Source: Seohaeicola saemankumensis
GTDB lineage: Bacteria > Pseudomonadota > Alphaproteobacteria > Rhodobacterales > Rhodobacteraceae
Direction of reading: 5' to 3'
NCBI RefSeq assembly: GCF_021021435.1
Contig: NZ_JAINWI010000014.1
Span: 186,001-250,000 of the forward strand
DNA length: 64,000 nt
Part shown: positions 37,703-46,538 of the stretch, piece after piece
Numbering within the stretch: the first letter of the stretch is position 1
Layout of the letters: every line of letters begins with the position of its first letter
The notes under the pieces: model-generated
The model's database searches: none
What the model was told of the DNA's origin: nothing
Seen by the model: only the letters and a program-made list of their open reading frames with translations
Position numbers and translations under genes: made by a program

Positions 37703-39532
37703 ATGAACGGCAAAGTACGTGGCCCGAGTGCGCCCCTCAATGCCCCAGTCCGGTTAGGCAATATGCAACACGGCATGATAGGAAATGATCGTTTTGGACA
37801 ATTCGCGCCCTTAGGGTCCGCGAGCCAGCCAGCGATCATTGCCAGCCCTGAGCTGGAGCGCATCGTGCAATTCCTGATGGACCTGTCGGTCGAACTGGAC
37901 AGCACCATCGGCCCGAACACGCCGAATCCCCATTTGAACATGATACTGCATTTGCTGCGCAATCATGCCGATGGCCGGATGGTGTCGCCGTCAGCGATGG
38001 TATCGGCCGCAGGTGTTCCCTATGCGACCGCGACGCGCAAATTGGCCGAGATACAGGACGCCGGACTGGTCGAGCGCCGCCCCCGCACCCGCAGCGGCAA
38101 ATCCTATTCGCTGCATCCCAGTCAGGCCCTGCTGGAAAGCTTCAACCAAATGGCCGACCGGATCGACAGGTTGATCCGCACTTCCTTTGGCGGGGTCGAG
38201 ACAAGCTCGGAATCGACGGATTACTATTACGGTGGCTCCTATCAGCCGGGACAGGCCACGATTGCCCCGCCAAGCGCCCTGCCCCAGCCGCTGAAACTGT
38301 CGGGCGGTCTGCGTATCCTGGTGCATGGCGATCCGACCTTCATGGTCATGGAAGGGTTAAAGCGTCAGTTCGAGCAGATGGTCGGCACGGATATCCACCA
38401 GCGCGCCTTTTCCATCGACCGCCTGTATGAAGAAGCGCTGCGTAACGCCGAGCGTCCTAAAAGCCGCTATGATCTGATCGCGGTCGATCTGCCTTGGGTC
38501 GGCGAATTCGCTGACAAGGGTGTGATCCGTCCGCTGGACGAAATCATGGATGTCGCGCGTCTTGATCCGGCAGATTTCCACACTGCCGGTTGGCGGGCTG
38601 CACATTGGGGCGGCAGACCGTTTGGCGTGCCAAGCCAGACAACGCCCGAACTGATGTTCTACCGCAAGGATCTGTTCGCTGCCGAGGGGCTGGAGCCTCC
38701 GACAACGACAGAGGCGGTCATCTCCGCGGCACGGCATTTCCACAATCCGCGGCGCGGGCGCTACGGCGTGGCATGGAATGCCGCGCGCGGCACAGCGCTT
38801 GGGCATACTTTCATGATGACCTGCGCGGCCTTCGGCCAGCCGATCATCGACATTCCCGAAATCGCGGGCGGCTATGATGCCGACCGTCTGGCCGGTCAGA
38901 CCTTCCAGCCGATGCTGAATTCCGACCGCGCCCATGCGGCAGCGGATTACCTGATGGAACTGCTGAAATACTCTCCCCCCGACATCCTGTCGATGTCGTG
39001 GTTCGAACGGATCAGACCCTATGGCGCGGGACAGGTGGCCATGGCCTATGGCTATACCCTGTTGGCCCCCTATTTCGAACTGGACGAAAGCTGCCCCGCC
39101 CATGGCAATACCGGCTATCTGCCGCATCCCCACGGACCGCAGGGTGCGCCGATCGCGCCAGTGGGCGGCTATGTGCTGTGCGTCCCGTCCAATCTGGCCG
39201 AGGACCGGCTGGCCGATGCGGTCGAGGCGCTGGTCGCCTTCACCTCACCCGGCGCGCAGAAGCTTTATGCGCAAAATGGCAGCCGCACCGCACCACGCTA
39301 TTCCGTTGGGGCCGATCCCGAGGTGCGCCGCCTGTCGCCGATCTTCGAACTGGTCGACCAGATGTCGTGGCGGGACGAACTGCAATTCTGGCCGCGGCCG
39401 CCAGTTCCGCAGATCTCCGAGATCATCCGCATTTGCGGGCTGGAATTGCACGACATGTTGCGCGGGATCGTCACGCCGCGCGCGGCACTGGCGCAGGTAC
39501 AGGCGCGCGCTGAAGACATTTTAAGACATTAG
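37703..39532 (+). CDS. Fused regulator: winged-helix domain plus extracellular-solute-binding-protein fold, no signal peptide
   Basis: A 609-residue protein. Residues about 75-140 look like a winged helix (NMILHLLRNHADGRMVSPSAM, then AGVPYATATRKLAEIQDAGLVERR, then RTRSGKSYSLHPS). Residues about 200-600 match solute-binding family 1 proteins of CUT1 sugar importers: LRILVHGDPTF, YDLIAVDLPWVGEFADKGVIRPLDE, FYRKDLFAAEGL, VAFTSPGAQKLYAQNGSRTAPR. There is no N-terminal signal or membrane helix, so the binding domain should be cytoplasmic and serve as the ligand sensor. Start ATG 37703 follows AAGGGAACAG; upstream in-frame codons carry the operator instead. Divergent from the ABC operon. Confidence 0.85.
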   Translation: MNGKVRGPSAPLNAPVRLGNMQHGMIGNDRFGQFAPLGSASQPAIIASPELERIVQFLMDLSVELDSTIGPNTPNPHLNMILHLLRNHADGRMVSPSAMVSAAGVPYATATRKLAEIQDAGLVERRPRTRSGKSYSLHPSQALLESFNQMADRIDRLIRTSFGGVETSSESTDYYYGGSYQPGQATIAPPSALPQPLKLSGGLRILVHGDPTFMVMEGLKRQFEQMVGTDIHQRAFSIDRLYEEALRNAERPKSRYDLIAVDLPWVGEFADKGVIRPLDEIMDVARLDPADFHTAGWRAAHWGGRPFGVPSQTTPELMFYRKDLFAAEGLEPPTTTEAVISAARHFHNPRRGRYGVAWNAARGTALGHTFMMTCAAFGQPIIDIPEIAGGYDADRLAGQTFQPMLNSDRAHAAADYLMELLKYSPPDILSMSWFERIRPYGAGQVAMAYGYTLLAPYFELDESCPAHGNTGYLPHPHGPQGAPIAPVGGYVLCVPSNLAEDRLADAVEALVAFTSPGAQKLYAQNGSRTAPRYSVGADPEVRRLSPIFELVDQMSWRDELQFWPRPPVPQISEIIRICGLELHDMLRGIVTPRAALAQVQARAEDILRH

Positions 39533-39551
39533 GTCACTTAGGGAGGACACC

Positions 39552-40361
39552 ATGGACCCGAACCGCCTCAAAGGTAAGAACATCCTGATCACAGGGGCCG
39601 CGCGCGGCATGGGTGCGGCAAATGCCGAAAGCTTTGCCAGTCAGGGCGCCAATGTTTGCATCGGCGATCTGGATCTGGAAGAGGCAAAGGCCGTGGCCGC
39701 GCGGATCAATGCCGCAGGCAATGGCCGCGCGATTGCCGTGCATATGGATGTGACCAAACGCGCCGACAATGCCGCCGCAGTTGCCGCCACGGTCGAGGCA
39801 TTCGGGTCGATCAATGTGGGCCTGTTCAACGCCGGCCTGAACAAACCCCGTTTCTTCATGGATATAGATGAGGACAACTGGGACATGATCATGAATGTCA
39901 ACACCAAGGCGATGTGGCTGGGCATGCAGGAAACCGCCCGCCAGATGATCGCGCAGGGACCGATGGAGGGGCATCCCTACAAGCTGATCAATGTGGGCTC
40001 GATCGCGTCGCGCAAACCGCTGGTGGATGTGACCGTCTATTGTACCTCGAAATACGGCTGTCTGGCGCTGACCCATTGCGGAGCCATCGGGCTGGCCGAA
40101 CATAACATCACCGTCAACGGCTATGCGCCGGGTGTCGTCGTCACCCCGCTCTGGGAGCAGTTGGACAAGGATCTGGTCGAGATCGGGTTCAAGGAACGCG
40201 AAGGTCAAGCTTATGACGATATCGTGCGGGATGCGTTGCAGATCAAACGCGTGTCCTATCCCCGCGACATTGTGGGCACCGCATCGTTCCTGGCTAGTGA
40301 CGACAGCGACTACATGACCGGCCAGATGATCCACATAGATGGCGGCTGGTGCATCCAGTAG
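39552..40361 (+). CDS. SDR family oxidoreductase
   Basis: A 269-residue short-chain dehydrogenase: ILITGAARGMGAANAESF cofactor loop, FNAGLNKPRFFMDIDEDNWD, VYCTSKYGCLALTHCGAIGLAEHNITVNGYAPGVVVTPLWEQ, and SDYMTGQMIHIDGGW at the end. It lies 19 bp behind the regulator in the same direction. Sequence layout is very close to the SDR at 35663, so the two are likely paralogues; a two-step polyol/keto-sugar oxidation is a reasonable inference. Confidence 0.9.
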   Translation: MDPNRLKGKNILITGAARGMGAANAESFASQGANVCIGDLDLEEAKAVAARINAAGNGRAIAVHMDVTKRADNAAAVAATVEAFGSINVGLFNAGLNKPRFFMDIDEDNWDMIMNVNTKAMWLGMQETARQMIAQGPMEGHPYKLINVGSIASRKPLVDVTVYCTSKYGCLALTHCGAIGLAEHNITVNGYAPGVVVTPLWEQLDKDLVEIGFKEREGQAYDDIVRDALQIKRVSYPRDIVGTASFLASDDSDYMTGQMIHIDGGWCIQ

Positions 40362-40425
40362 CCCGTTAAACTCTTGACAAAACAACTGAAAAAGGTGCGG
40401 CCCCCCGCATCTGGAGGAGATATAC

Positions 40426-41724
40426 ATGTCACGCGCCCTGATGCCGAACCTTTTGACCCCGCAGGATCTGGAGCCCAACTGGGAATGGCGGGAACGCCTG
40501 CCCGCTTGGGGCCACACCACGGTGGATTTCGAACGCCGCATTGATCACGACCGCTTGCGCCGCTACCGGCTGGCACGGACGCGGCAGGCGTTGCAGGCCT
40601 CGAACGCGGGCACGCTGCTGCTGTTTGATGTGAACAACATCCGCTATGTCAGCGCCACCAAGATCGGCGAATGGGAGCGGGACAAGATGTGCCGTTTCTG
40701 TCTGCTGACGGGCGATGACAGCCCCTATGTCTGGGATTTCGGCTCGGCCGCGATGCATCACAAGCGGCATGCCGACTGGCTGGAGCCCGATCATTGCCTG
40801 GCCGGTGTGGTGGGTATGCGCGGCACGATCCCGCCCGAGTTCGGCTTGATGCAGAAATACGCCAAGCAGATCGCGGGCCTGATCCGCGATGCGGGCATGG
40901 GCGATATGCCGGTGGGTGTGGATTACGCCGAAACCGCGATGTTCCACGCCCTCCGCGAGGAAGGGATCAATGTCGTCGACGGACAGCAGATCATGCTGGC
41001 CGCGCGCGAGATCAAGAACTGGGACGAGATCCAGCTTCTGACGCAGGCCGCCGCCATGGTCGATGGCGTCTATCACATGATCTATGAGGAGTTGAAGCCG
41101 GGCGTGCGTGAGAACGATATCGTCGCACTGTCCAACAAGATGCTCTACGAGATGGGGTCGGACGATGTCGAGGCGATCAACGCCATTTCCGGCGAGCGCT
41201 GCAATCCGCATCCGCATAACTTCACCGACCGGCTGATCCGGCCCGGCGATCAGGCCTTCTTCGATATCCTGCAAAGCTATCAGGGCTACCGGACCTGCTA
41301 TTACCGCACCTTCAACGTGGGCCGCGCGACGCCCTCGCAGACCGATGCCTATACCAAGGCCCGCGAATGGATCGACGCCTCGATCGCGATGATCAAACCG
41401 GGTGTGACGACGGACAAGGTCGCCGCCGTCTGGCCGACTGCCGAAAGCCTTGGCTTTGCGAACGAGGATCAGGCCTTTGGTCTGCAATTCGGGCATGGTC
41501 TGGGTCTTGCGCTGCATGAACGCCCCATCATCAGCCGCGCGATCAGCATGGACCACCCGATGGAGATCAAGACCGGCATGGTCTTTGCGCTGGAAACCTA
41601 TTGCCCCGCATCCGACGGCTATTCCGCAGCAAGGATCGAGGAAGAGGTGGTCGTGACCGAAACCGGCTGCGAGGTGATCAGCCTTTTCCCCGCCGAAGAA
41701 CTGCCGATCGCCAACCGCTACTGA
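40426..41724 (+). CDS. M24 (creatinase/aminopeptidase P-fold) protein with an altered metal site
   Basis: A 432-residue pita-bread-fold protein with an N-terminal creatinase-like domain (about 40-185) and the M24 domain (about 195-432). Metal ligands expected in aminopeptidase P align to Asp280 (FFDILQ), Cys291 in place of the second Asp (TCYYRTF), His357 (FGHGLG), Glu390 (LETYCP) and Glu405/406 (ARIEEEVVV). The D-to-C change suggests lost or altered dinuclear-metal chemistry. DMSP lyase DddP has the same fold but a different D-x-D motif. A strong GGAGGAG precedes ATG 40426. Confidence 0.8.
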   Translation: MSRALMPNLLTPQDLEPNWEWRERLPAWGHTTVDFERRIDHDRLRRYRLARTRQALQASNAGTLLLFDVNNIRYVSATKIGEWERDKMCRFCLLTGDDSPYVWDFGSAAMHHKRHADWLEPDHCLAGVVGMRGTIPPEFGLMQKYAKQIAGLIRDAGMGDMPVGVDYAETAMFHALREEGINVVDGQQIMLAAREIKNWDEIQLLTQAAAMVDGVYHMIYEELKPGVRENDIVALSNKMLYEMGSDDVEAINAISGERCNPHPHNFTDRLIRPGDQAFFDILQSYQGYRTCYYRTFNVGRATPSQTDAYTKAREWIDASIAMIKPGVTTDKVAAVWPTAESLGFANEDQAFGLQFGHGLGLALHERPIISRAISMDHPMEIKTGMVFALETYCPASDGYSAARIEEEVVVTETGCEVISLFPAEELPIANRY

Positions 41725-41734
41725 CAGGACCGGG

Positions 41735-41755
41735 CCCGGCGCGAGCTGCGCCGGG
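41735..41755 (+). promoter_or_regulatory. Intercistronic GC-rich hairpin
   Basis: CCCGGCGC (41735-41742) pairs with GCGCCGGG (41748-41755) across GAGCT, between the M24 gene and the E1-alpha gene. No T-run follows, so a processing or stability element is more likely than full termination. Confidence 0.45.
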
Positions 41756-41779
41756 TCACTTCCCGCAAAGGACAAAGCC

Positions 41780-42760
41780 ATGAGCCCCGCCAAAAAGACC
41801 AATTCCGCAGATTACCTGCGCATGTACCGCCAGATGGTCCGTATCCGCACCTTCGAGGATAATGCGAACCAGCTTTACCTGTCGGCCAAGATGCCCGGCC
41901 TCACGCATATGTATTCCGGCGAGGAAGCCGTGGCGGTGGGGATCTGCGAGGCGCTGACCGATGACGACCGCATCACCTCGACCCATCGCGGGCACGGGCA
42001 TTGCGTGGCCAAAGGGGCCGACTTCAAACAGATGTTCTGCGAGCTTCTGGGCAAGGAAGAAGGCTATTGCCGTGGCAAGGGCGGGTCGATGCATATTGCC
42101 GACCAGAGCCACGGCAATCTGGGGGCCAATGCCATCGTCGGCGGCTCGATGGGCATTGCCACCGGATCGGCCCTGCGCGCCAAGCTGATGGGGCAGGATG
42201 ATGTGACCGTCTGTTTCTTTGGCGACGGGGCCACGGCGCAGGGACTGCTGTACGAGGTAATGAACATGGCCGCGCTATGGAAGCTGCCCGTGATCTATGC
42301 CTGCGAGAATAACGGCTATTCCGAATACACCAAGACCGCGGAAATCGCCGCAGGCTCCATCACCGCGCGGGCCGAGGCTTTCGGGATCGAGGCATTCAAG
42401 GTCGACGGTCAGGATGTGCTGGCCGTGAACGAGTTGACCCAGAAACTGGTGGCGCGGTGCCGCAAGGGCGAAGGCCCGTTCTTTATCGAACTGGAGACCT
42501 ACCGCTATCACGGCCACCATGTCGGCGACATCAACCGCGCCTATTACCGCTCCAAGGACGAAGAGAAAGAGTGGAAAGAGAATCGCGATCCGATCATCCG
42601 CTTCCGCGCATGGCTGGTCGAACAAGGCATCGCCACCGAGGAGGAGATCGAGGCGATGAATGCGGAAGTTGAGAAGGATGCCGCCGCGGCCGTCGCCTAT
42701 GCCGAGGCCGCCCGTTACCCCGATGTGTCCGAAGTGGACATGCATGTTTACGCGGACTGA
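41780..42760 (+). CDS. Thiamine-dependent 2-oxoacid/acetoin dehydrogenase E1, alpha subunit
   Basis: A 326-residue E1-alpha: YRQMVRIRTFEDNANQLY, THRGHGHCVAKGAD, GSMHIAD, and the ThDP/Mg motif FGDGATAQGLLYEVMNMAALWKLPVIYACENNGYSEYT. Length and sequence resemble AcoA and the PdhA short class. It begins the complex operon with AAAGGACAAAG before ATG 41780. Acetoin, pyruvate or branched-chain substrates cannot be separated by sequence alone; the neighbourhood (polyol transport, SDRs) points to a diol or hydroxyketone rather than pyruvate. Confidence 0.9.
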   Translation: MSPAKKTNSADYLRMYRQMVRIRTFEDNANQLYLSAKMPGLTHMYSGEEAVAVGICEALTDDDRITSTHRGHGHCVAKGADFKQMFCELLGKEEGYCRGKGGSMHIADQSHGNLGANAIVGGSMGIATGSALRAKLMGQDDVTVCFFGDGATAQGLLYEVMNMAALWKLPVIYACENNGYSEYTKTAEIAAGSITARAEAFGIEAFKVDGQDVLAVNELTQKLVARCRKGEGPFFIELETYRYHGHHVGDINRAYYRSKDEEKEWKENRDPIIRFRAWLVEQGIATEEEIEAMNAEVEKDAAAAVAYAEAARYPDVSEVDMHVYAD

Positions 42761-42772
42761 GGAGAGAAGTTC

Positions 42773-43771
42773 ATGAGAGAGATCACCCTGTCCCAAGCCG
42801 TAAACGAGGCCATCGCCGAGGAAATGCGCCGCGACCCGACGGTCTTCCTGCTGGGCGAGGATGTGGCCGAGGCGGGAACGCCTTTCAAGGTGTTGTCCGG
42901 TCTGGTCGAGGAATTCGGCACCGAGCGCGTCATCGACACGCCCATCTCGGAACCCGGCTTCATGGGTCTGGCGGTCGGCGCCGCCATGACCGGCGCGCGG
43001 CCTATCGTCGATCTGATGTTCGGCGACTTCATCTTCCTGATCATGGATCAGCTGTGCAATCAGGCAGCCAAGATCCATTACATGTCCGGCGGCAAACTGA
43101 ATGTGCCGCTTGTGCTCCGGACCAATATGGGTGCCACCCGCCGTTCCGCCGCACAGCACTCGCAGTCCTTGCAGGCGTTGGTCGCGCATATTCCGGGGCT
43201 GAAGGTTGCCATGCCGTCTTCGGCCTATGAGGCCAAGGGCCTGATGAAAACCGCGATCCGCGACAATAACCCGGTCGTGATCTTCGAAGACAAGCTGATG
43301 TATCAGGACAAGGCCCCCGTGCCGGAGGAGGAATATCTGATCCCCTTCGGCGTGGCCAATATCAAGCGCGAGGGCAAGGATATCACGCTGATCGCCACAT
43401 CCTCGATGGTGCAGGTCGCCGAGAAAGCCGCCGAACTGCTGGCAGCCGAGGGGATCAGCGCCGAGGTGATCGACCCGCGCACCATCGTGCCGCTGGACGA
43501 GGCGACGCTGCTCAAAAGTGTGCGCAAGACCAGCCGCGCCATCGTCATCGACGAGGGGCATCAAAGCTATGGCATCACCGCCGAGATCGCGAGCCGCCTG
43601 AACGAGAAAGCCTTCTACCATCTGGATGCGCCGGTCCTGCGGATGGGCGCGATGGATGTGCCGATCCCCTTCTCGCCCGCGCTTGAAGATATCACCGTGC
43701 CCACACCCGAAGGTGTCGCGGCCAATGCACGCCGCCTTTGCGCGGGGGAGATGATCCATGCCGCGGAATGA
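42773..43771 (+). CDS. 2-oxoacid/acetoin dehydrogenase E1, beta subunit
   Basis: A 332-residue transketolase-like beta subunit: REITLSQAVNEAIAEEMRRDPTVFLLGEDVAEAGTPFKV, DTPISEPGFMGLAVGAAMTG, GGKLNVPLVLRTNMGATRRSAAQHSQSLQALVAHIPGLKVAMPSS, and a C-terminal domain with VIDPRTIVPLDEATLLKSV. It pairs with the alpha gene 12 bp upstream. Its end overlaps the E2-like ORF by 14 bp, implying coupled translation. Confidence 0.92.
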   Translation: MREITLSQAVNEAIAEEMRRDPTVFLLGEDVAEAGTPFKVLSGLVEEFGTERVIDTPISEPGFMGLAVGAAMTGARPIVDLMFGDFIFLIMDQLCNQAAKIHYMSGGKLNVPLVLRTNMGATRRSAAQHSQSLQALVAHIPGLKVAMPSSAYEAKGLMKTAIRDNNPVVIFEDKLMYQDKAPVPEEEYLIPFGVANIKREGKDITLIATSSMVQVAEKAAELLAAEGISAEVIDPRTIVPLDEATLLKSVRKTSRAIVIDEGHQSYGITAEIASRLNEKAFYHLDAPVLRMGAMDVPIPFSPALEDITVPTPEGVAANARRLCAGEMIHAAE

Positions 43772-45086
43772 TGGACCCCATGACGTGACAATGCCCCAGC
43801 TTGGCATGGCACAGGATGCGGGCAAGATCGTGGCCTGGCTCAAGGCGGCGGGCGATCCCGTGGCCAAGGGCGATGCGCTGTTTGAAGTCGAGACCGACAA
43901 GGCCACGATGGAGGTGGAAGCGCAGGCCGACGGCTACCTGACCGGCATCACCGCCGCCGAGGGCGAGGATGTGCCGGTGGGGGCCGTGATTGCGCGGATC
44001 TCGGACAGTGCCGAGGATGATGCGCCGGCACCTGCGTCGCAACCCAAGGCTGCAACAGCACCGTCCGGCAAGGCTGCTGATGCGGGGCAAGACCTGCCCG
44101 AAGGAACATCCGTCACCATGCCGCAGCTTGGGATGGCGCAGGATACCGGCCTGCTGGTCAGTTGGCAGAAGGCGCTTGGCGATGCGGTCTCAGCCGATGA
44201 TGTGCTGTTCGAGGTCGAAACCGACAAAAGCACGATGGAGGTTCCGGCAGGCCATGACGGTTATCTTGCCGCAACACTGGCGGAGGAAGGCGACGAGGTG
44301 CCGGTCGGCGCGCCGGTGGCGATCATCAGCAAGGACAAGCCTGATGCTCCGGTCGCCCGCAGCGCCAAGGCCACGCCACCGGAAACGGTGCAGCCCGCCG
44401 AAACACCCGCAGCGATGCCGCCCGAACGGGCGAAAGAGCGTCCCGTTGCCCCCCCACCGGTGCCAACCACTGGCGACCGTATCCTCGCCTCGCCCAAGGC
44501 GCGCAGGGTGGCGATGGAACGCGGACTGGATCTGCAACGGCTGGTCACGGAAGGCTATGCGCAGCCCTTCCACATGTCCGATCTCGACACGCTGGCCGCC
44601 CTGCCCGTTAAAACACCCGCCGGTGCCGCGGCCAATGCGGGCGCGGCCTCCATCCGGCTGACCGCCGAGATTGCCACGGACGGCTTTGCCGCATTCGCGG
44701 CATGGGCCGCAGCGGTGCATGGTCTGACGGATGCCGATGCCCTGTTGTCCGGTCTGGCCGGTGCAAGCCTTGACGCGCCTGCCGTGGTCGAGATCACGCG
44801 TCACGGACATACGCGCCGCTTTGCCGTGCCCGCAGGCAGGGCGCTGTCGGCCATCATCCGGACCGAGGACAGCCCCGATCTGATCTTGCGCGATCTGCGC
44901 GGCACGGCGCTGCGCTCGGTCGTGATGGGGGCGGAGGACAGGCCGGTTCTGACACTGGTGCCAGCCGCCGCAGGTCTGGGGATCACGCTGGAATGCAGCG
45001 CCGACCAGATCGCAGCACCCGACGCCATCACCCTTCTTTCCGCATTCGCAGGCCGGATGGAGCAACCGCTCCGCCACCTGCTCTGA
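43758..45086 (+). CDS. E2-like protein with two lipoyl domains and a degenerate catalytic domain
   Basis: A 442-residue protein. Two lipoyl domains carry the target lysines Lys48 (ETDKATMEV) and Lys157 (ETDKSTMEV). An Ala/Pro-rich hinge leads to a peripheral-subunit-binding domain (241-276, ILASPKARRVAMERGLDL). The C-terminal region (about 290-442) is acyltransferase-sized but has no His-x3-Asp-Gly active site. The true catalytic part is likely the separate gene at 46539. It should act as the swinging-arm subunit of this complex. Confidence 0.85.
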   Translation: MPRNDGPHDVTMPQLGMAQDAGKIVAWLKAAGDPVAKGDALFEVETDKATMEVEAQADGYLTGITAAEGEDVPVGAVIARISDSAEDDAPAPASQPKAATAPSGKAADAGQDLPEGTSVTMPQLGMAQDTGLLVSWQKALGDAVSADDVLFEVETDKSTMEVPAGHDGYLAATLAEEGDEVPVGAPVAIISKDKPDAPVARSAKATPPETVQPAETPAAMPPERAKERPVAPPPVPTTGDRILASPKARRVAMERGLDLQRLVTEGYAQPFHMSDLDTLAALPVKTPAGAAANAGAASIRLTAEIATDGFAAFAAWAAAVHGLTDADALLSGLAGASLDAPAVVEITRHGHTRRFAVPAGRALSAIIRTEDSPDLILRDLRGTALRSVVMGAEDRPVLTLVPAAAGLGITLECSADQIAAPDAITLLSAFAGRMEQPLRHLL

Positions 45087-45102
45087 TCCATAGGGGACCG
45101 AC

Positions 45103-46527
45103 ATGGACTTCACCGATCTCTATATCAACGGCGCATGGCACAAGACGCCCCAGCGCTTCGACGTCATCAATCCCGCCACCGAGGAGGTCATCGCCTCGGT
45201 CGCCTCGGCCGAAATCGCCGATGCGGATGCAGCACTGGATGCCGCCGAGGCCGCGATGAAGGACTGGGCCGCCCAAACACCGCGCCACCGGTCCGAGGTG
45301 TTGCGCCGCGCATGGGAGTTGATGACCGAAAGGCTGGACTATTTTGCCCATCTGATCACGCTGGAGAACGGCAAGGCCGGCACGGATGCGAAGGGCGAGG
45401 CGACCTATGCCGCCGAGTTCTTCCGCTGGTTCGCCGAAGAGGCCGTGCGCGCCGACGGGATGATCACCCATGCCCCCGCCTCGGGTGCGCGGATCATGGT
45501 GCAGCACAAGCCCGCCGGTCTGGCCGTGCTGGTGACACCCTGGAACTATCCCGCCGCGATGGGCACCCGCAAGATCGCACCCGCATTGGCGGCAGGCTGC
45601 GGCGTGATCATCAAGCCCGCATCGGAAACGCCGCTGACCATGCTGGCCCTGATGCCCCTGCTGGAAGAGGCCGGTGTGCCGCCCGGACTGGTCAATGTCC
45701 TGCCCTCGCGCAACACAGGCGCGCTGGTCGATCACATGCTGCATGATCCGCGCGTGCGTGTCGTCAGCTTTACCGGCTCGACAGGCGTGGGGCGCAAGCT
45801 TCTGAAATCCGCCGCAGATCAGGTGCTGAAACCGGCCATGGAACTGGGCGGCAACGCCCCCGTTCTGGTGTTCGAGGATGCCGATATGGACACCGCCATC
45901 GAAGGCACGATGCTGGCCAAGATGCGGAACCTGGGCGAGGCCTGCACGGCTGCCAACCGCATCTATGTGCATGAAAGCATCGCCGCCGCGTTCACCAAGC
46001 GCCTGACCGCGCGCATGGCCGCGCTCAAGGTGGGCGATGGCACCGATCCATCCGTCGATGTGGGCCCCTTGGTCAATGCCGATACCCGCGACAAGGTGGC
46101 GGCCTTCGTGGCCGATGCCGTGGCCAAAGGCGCGCGTGTCGAATGCGGTGGCACCACACCGGAGGGCACGGGCTATTTCTATCCGCCCACGGTGTTGTCC
46201 AACGTCTCCGAAGATGCCGATTGCGTGCATGACGAGATTTTCGGCCCCGTCGCCGCGATCCAGACCTTCACCGATCAGGAGGATGCCATCAGGCGCGCCA
46301 ATGCCACAGAATACGGGCTGGTCGCCTATGTCTTCTCGGGCGATTTCAAACGTGCGCTGCAAGTCTGCGAGCGTCTGGATTACGGCATGGTCGGCCTGAA
46401 CCGTGGCTTGGTCAGCGATCCGGCCGCCCCCTTCGGTGGCACCAAGCAATCCGGCCTTGGCCGTGAGGGCGGGCATGAGGGCATGCTCGAATTCATGGAA
46501 ACGCAATATATCTCGGCCAGTTGGTAA
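45103..46527 (+). CDS. NAD(P)-dependent aldehyde dehydrogenase (succinate-semialdehyde-dehydrogenase-like)
   Basis: A 474-residue ALDH with VTPWNYPAAMGTRKIAPALAAGC, the active-site glutamate in MELGGNAPVLVFEDAD, the catalytic Cys in GEACTAANRIYVH and C-terminal FGGTKQSGLGREGG. It sits between the two halves of the split E2, 16 bp after the first, so it is probably part of the same pathway; an aldehyde released by the E1/E2 system or by an SDR is a likely substrate. GabD-like sequence does not prove succinate semialdehyde. Confidence 0.9.
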   Translation: MDFTDLYINGAWHKTPQRFDVINPATEEVIASVASAEIADADAALDAAEAAMKDWAAQTPRHRSEVLRRAWELMTERLDYFAHLITLENGKAGTDAKGEATYAAEFFRWFAEEAVRADGMITHAPASGARIMVQHKPAGLAVLVTPWNYPAAMGTRKIAPALAAGCGVIIKPASETPLTMLALMPLLEEAGVPPGLVNVLPSRNTGALVDHMLHDPRVRVVSFTGSTGVGRKLLKSAADQVLKPAMELGGNAPVLVFEDADMDTAIEGTMLAKMRNLGEACTAANRIYVHESIAAAFTKRLTARMAALKVGDGTDPSVDVGPLVNADTRDKVAAFVADAVAKGARVECGGTTPEGTGYFYPPTVLSNVSEDADCVHDEIFGPVAAIQTFTDQEDAIRRANATEYGLVAYVFSGDFKRALQVCERLDYGMVGLNRGLVSDPAAPFGGTKQSGLGREGGHEGMLEFMETQYISASW

Positions 46528-46538
46528 AGGGGACAGAC

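Noticed and set aside
40426-41724. DMSP lyase DddP
   Set aside because: The fold is shared, but the D-x-D metal motif and N-terminal sequence of DddP are absent.
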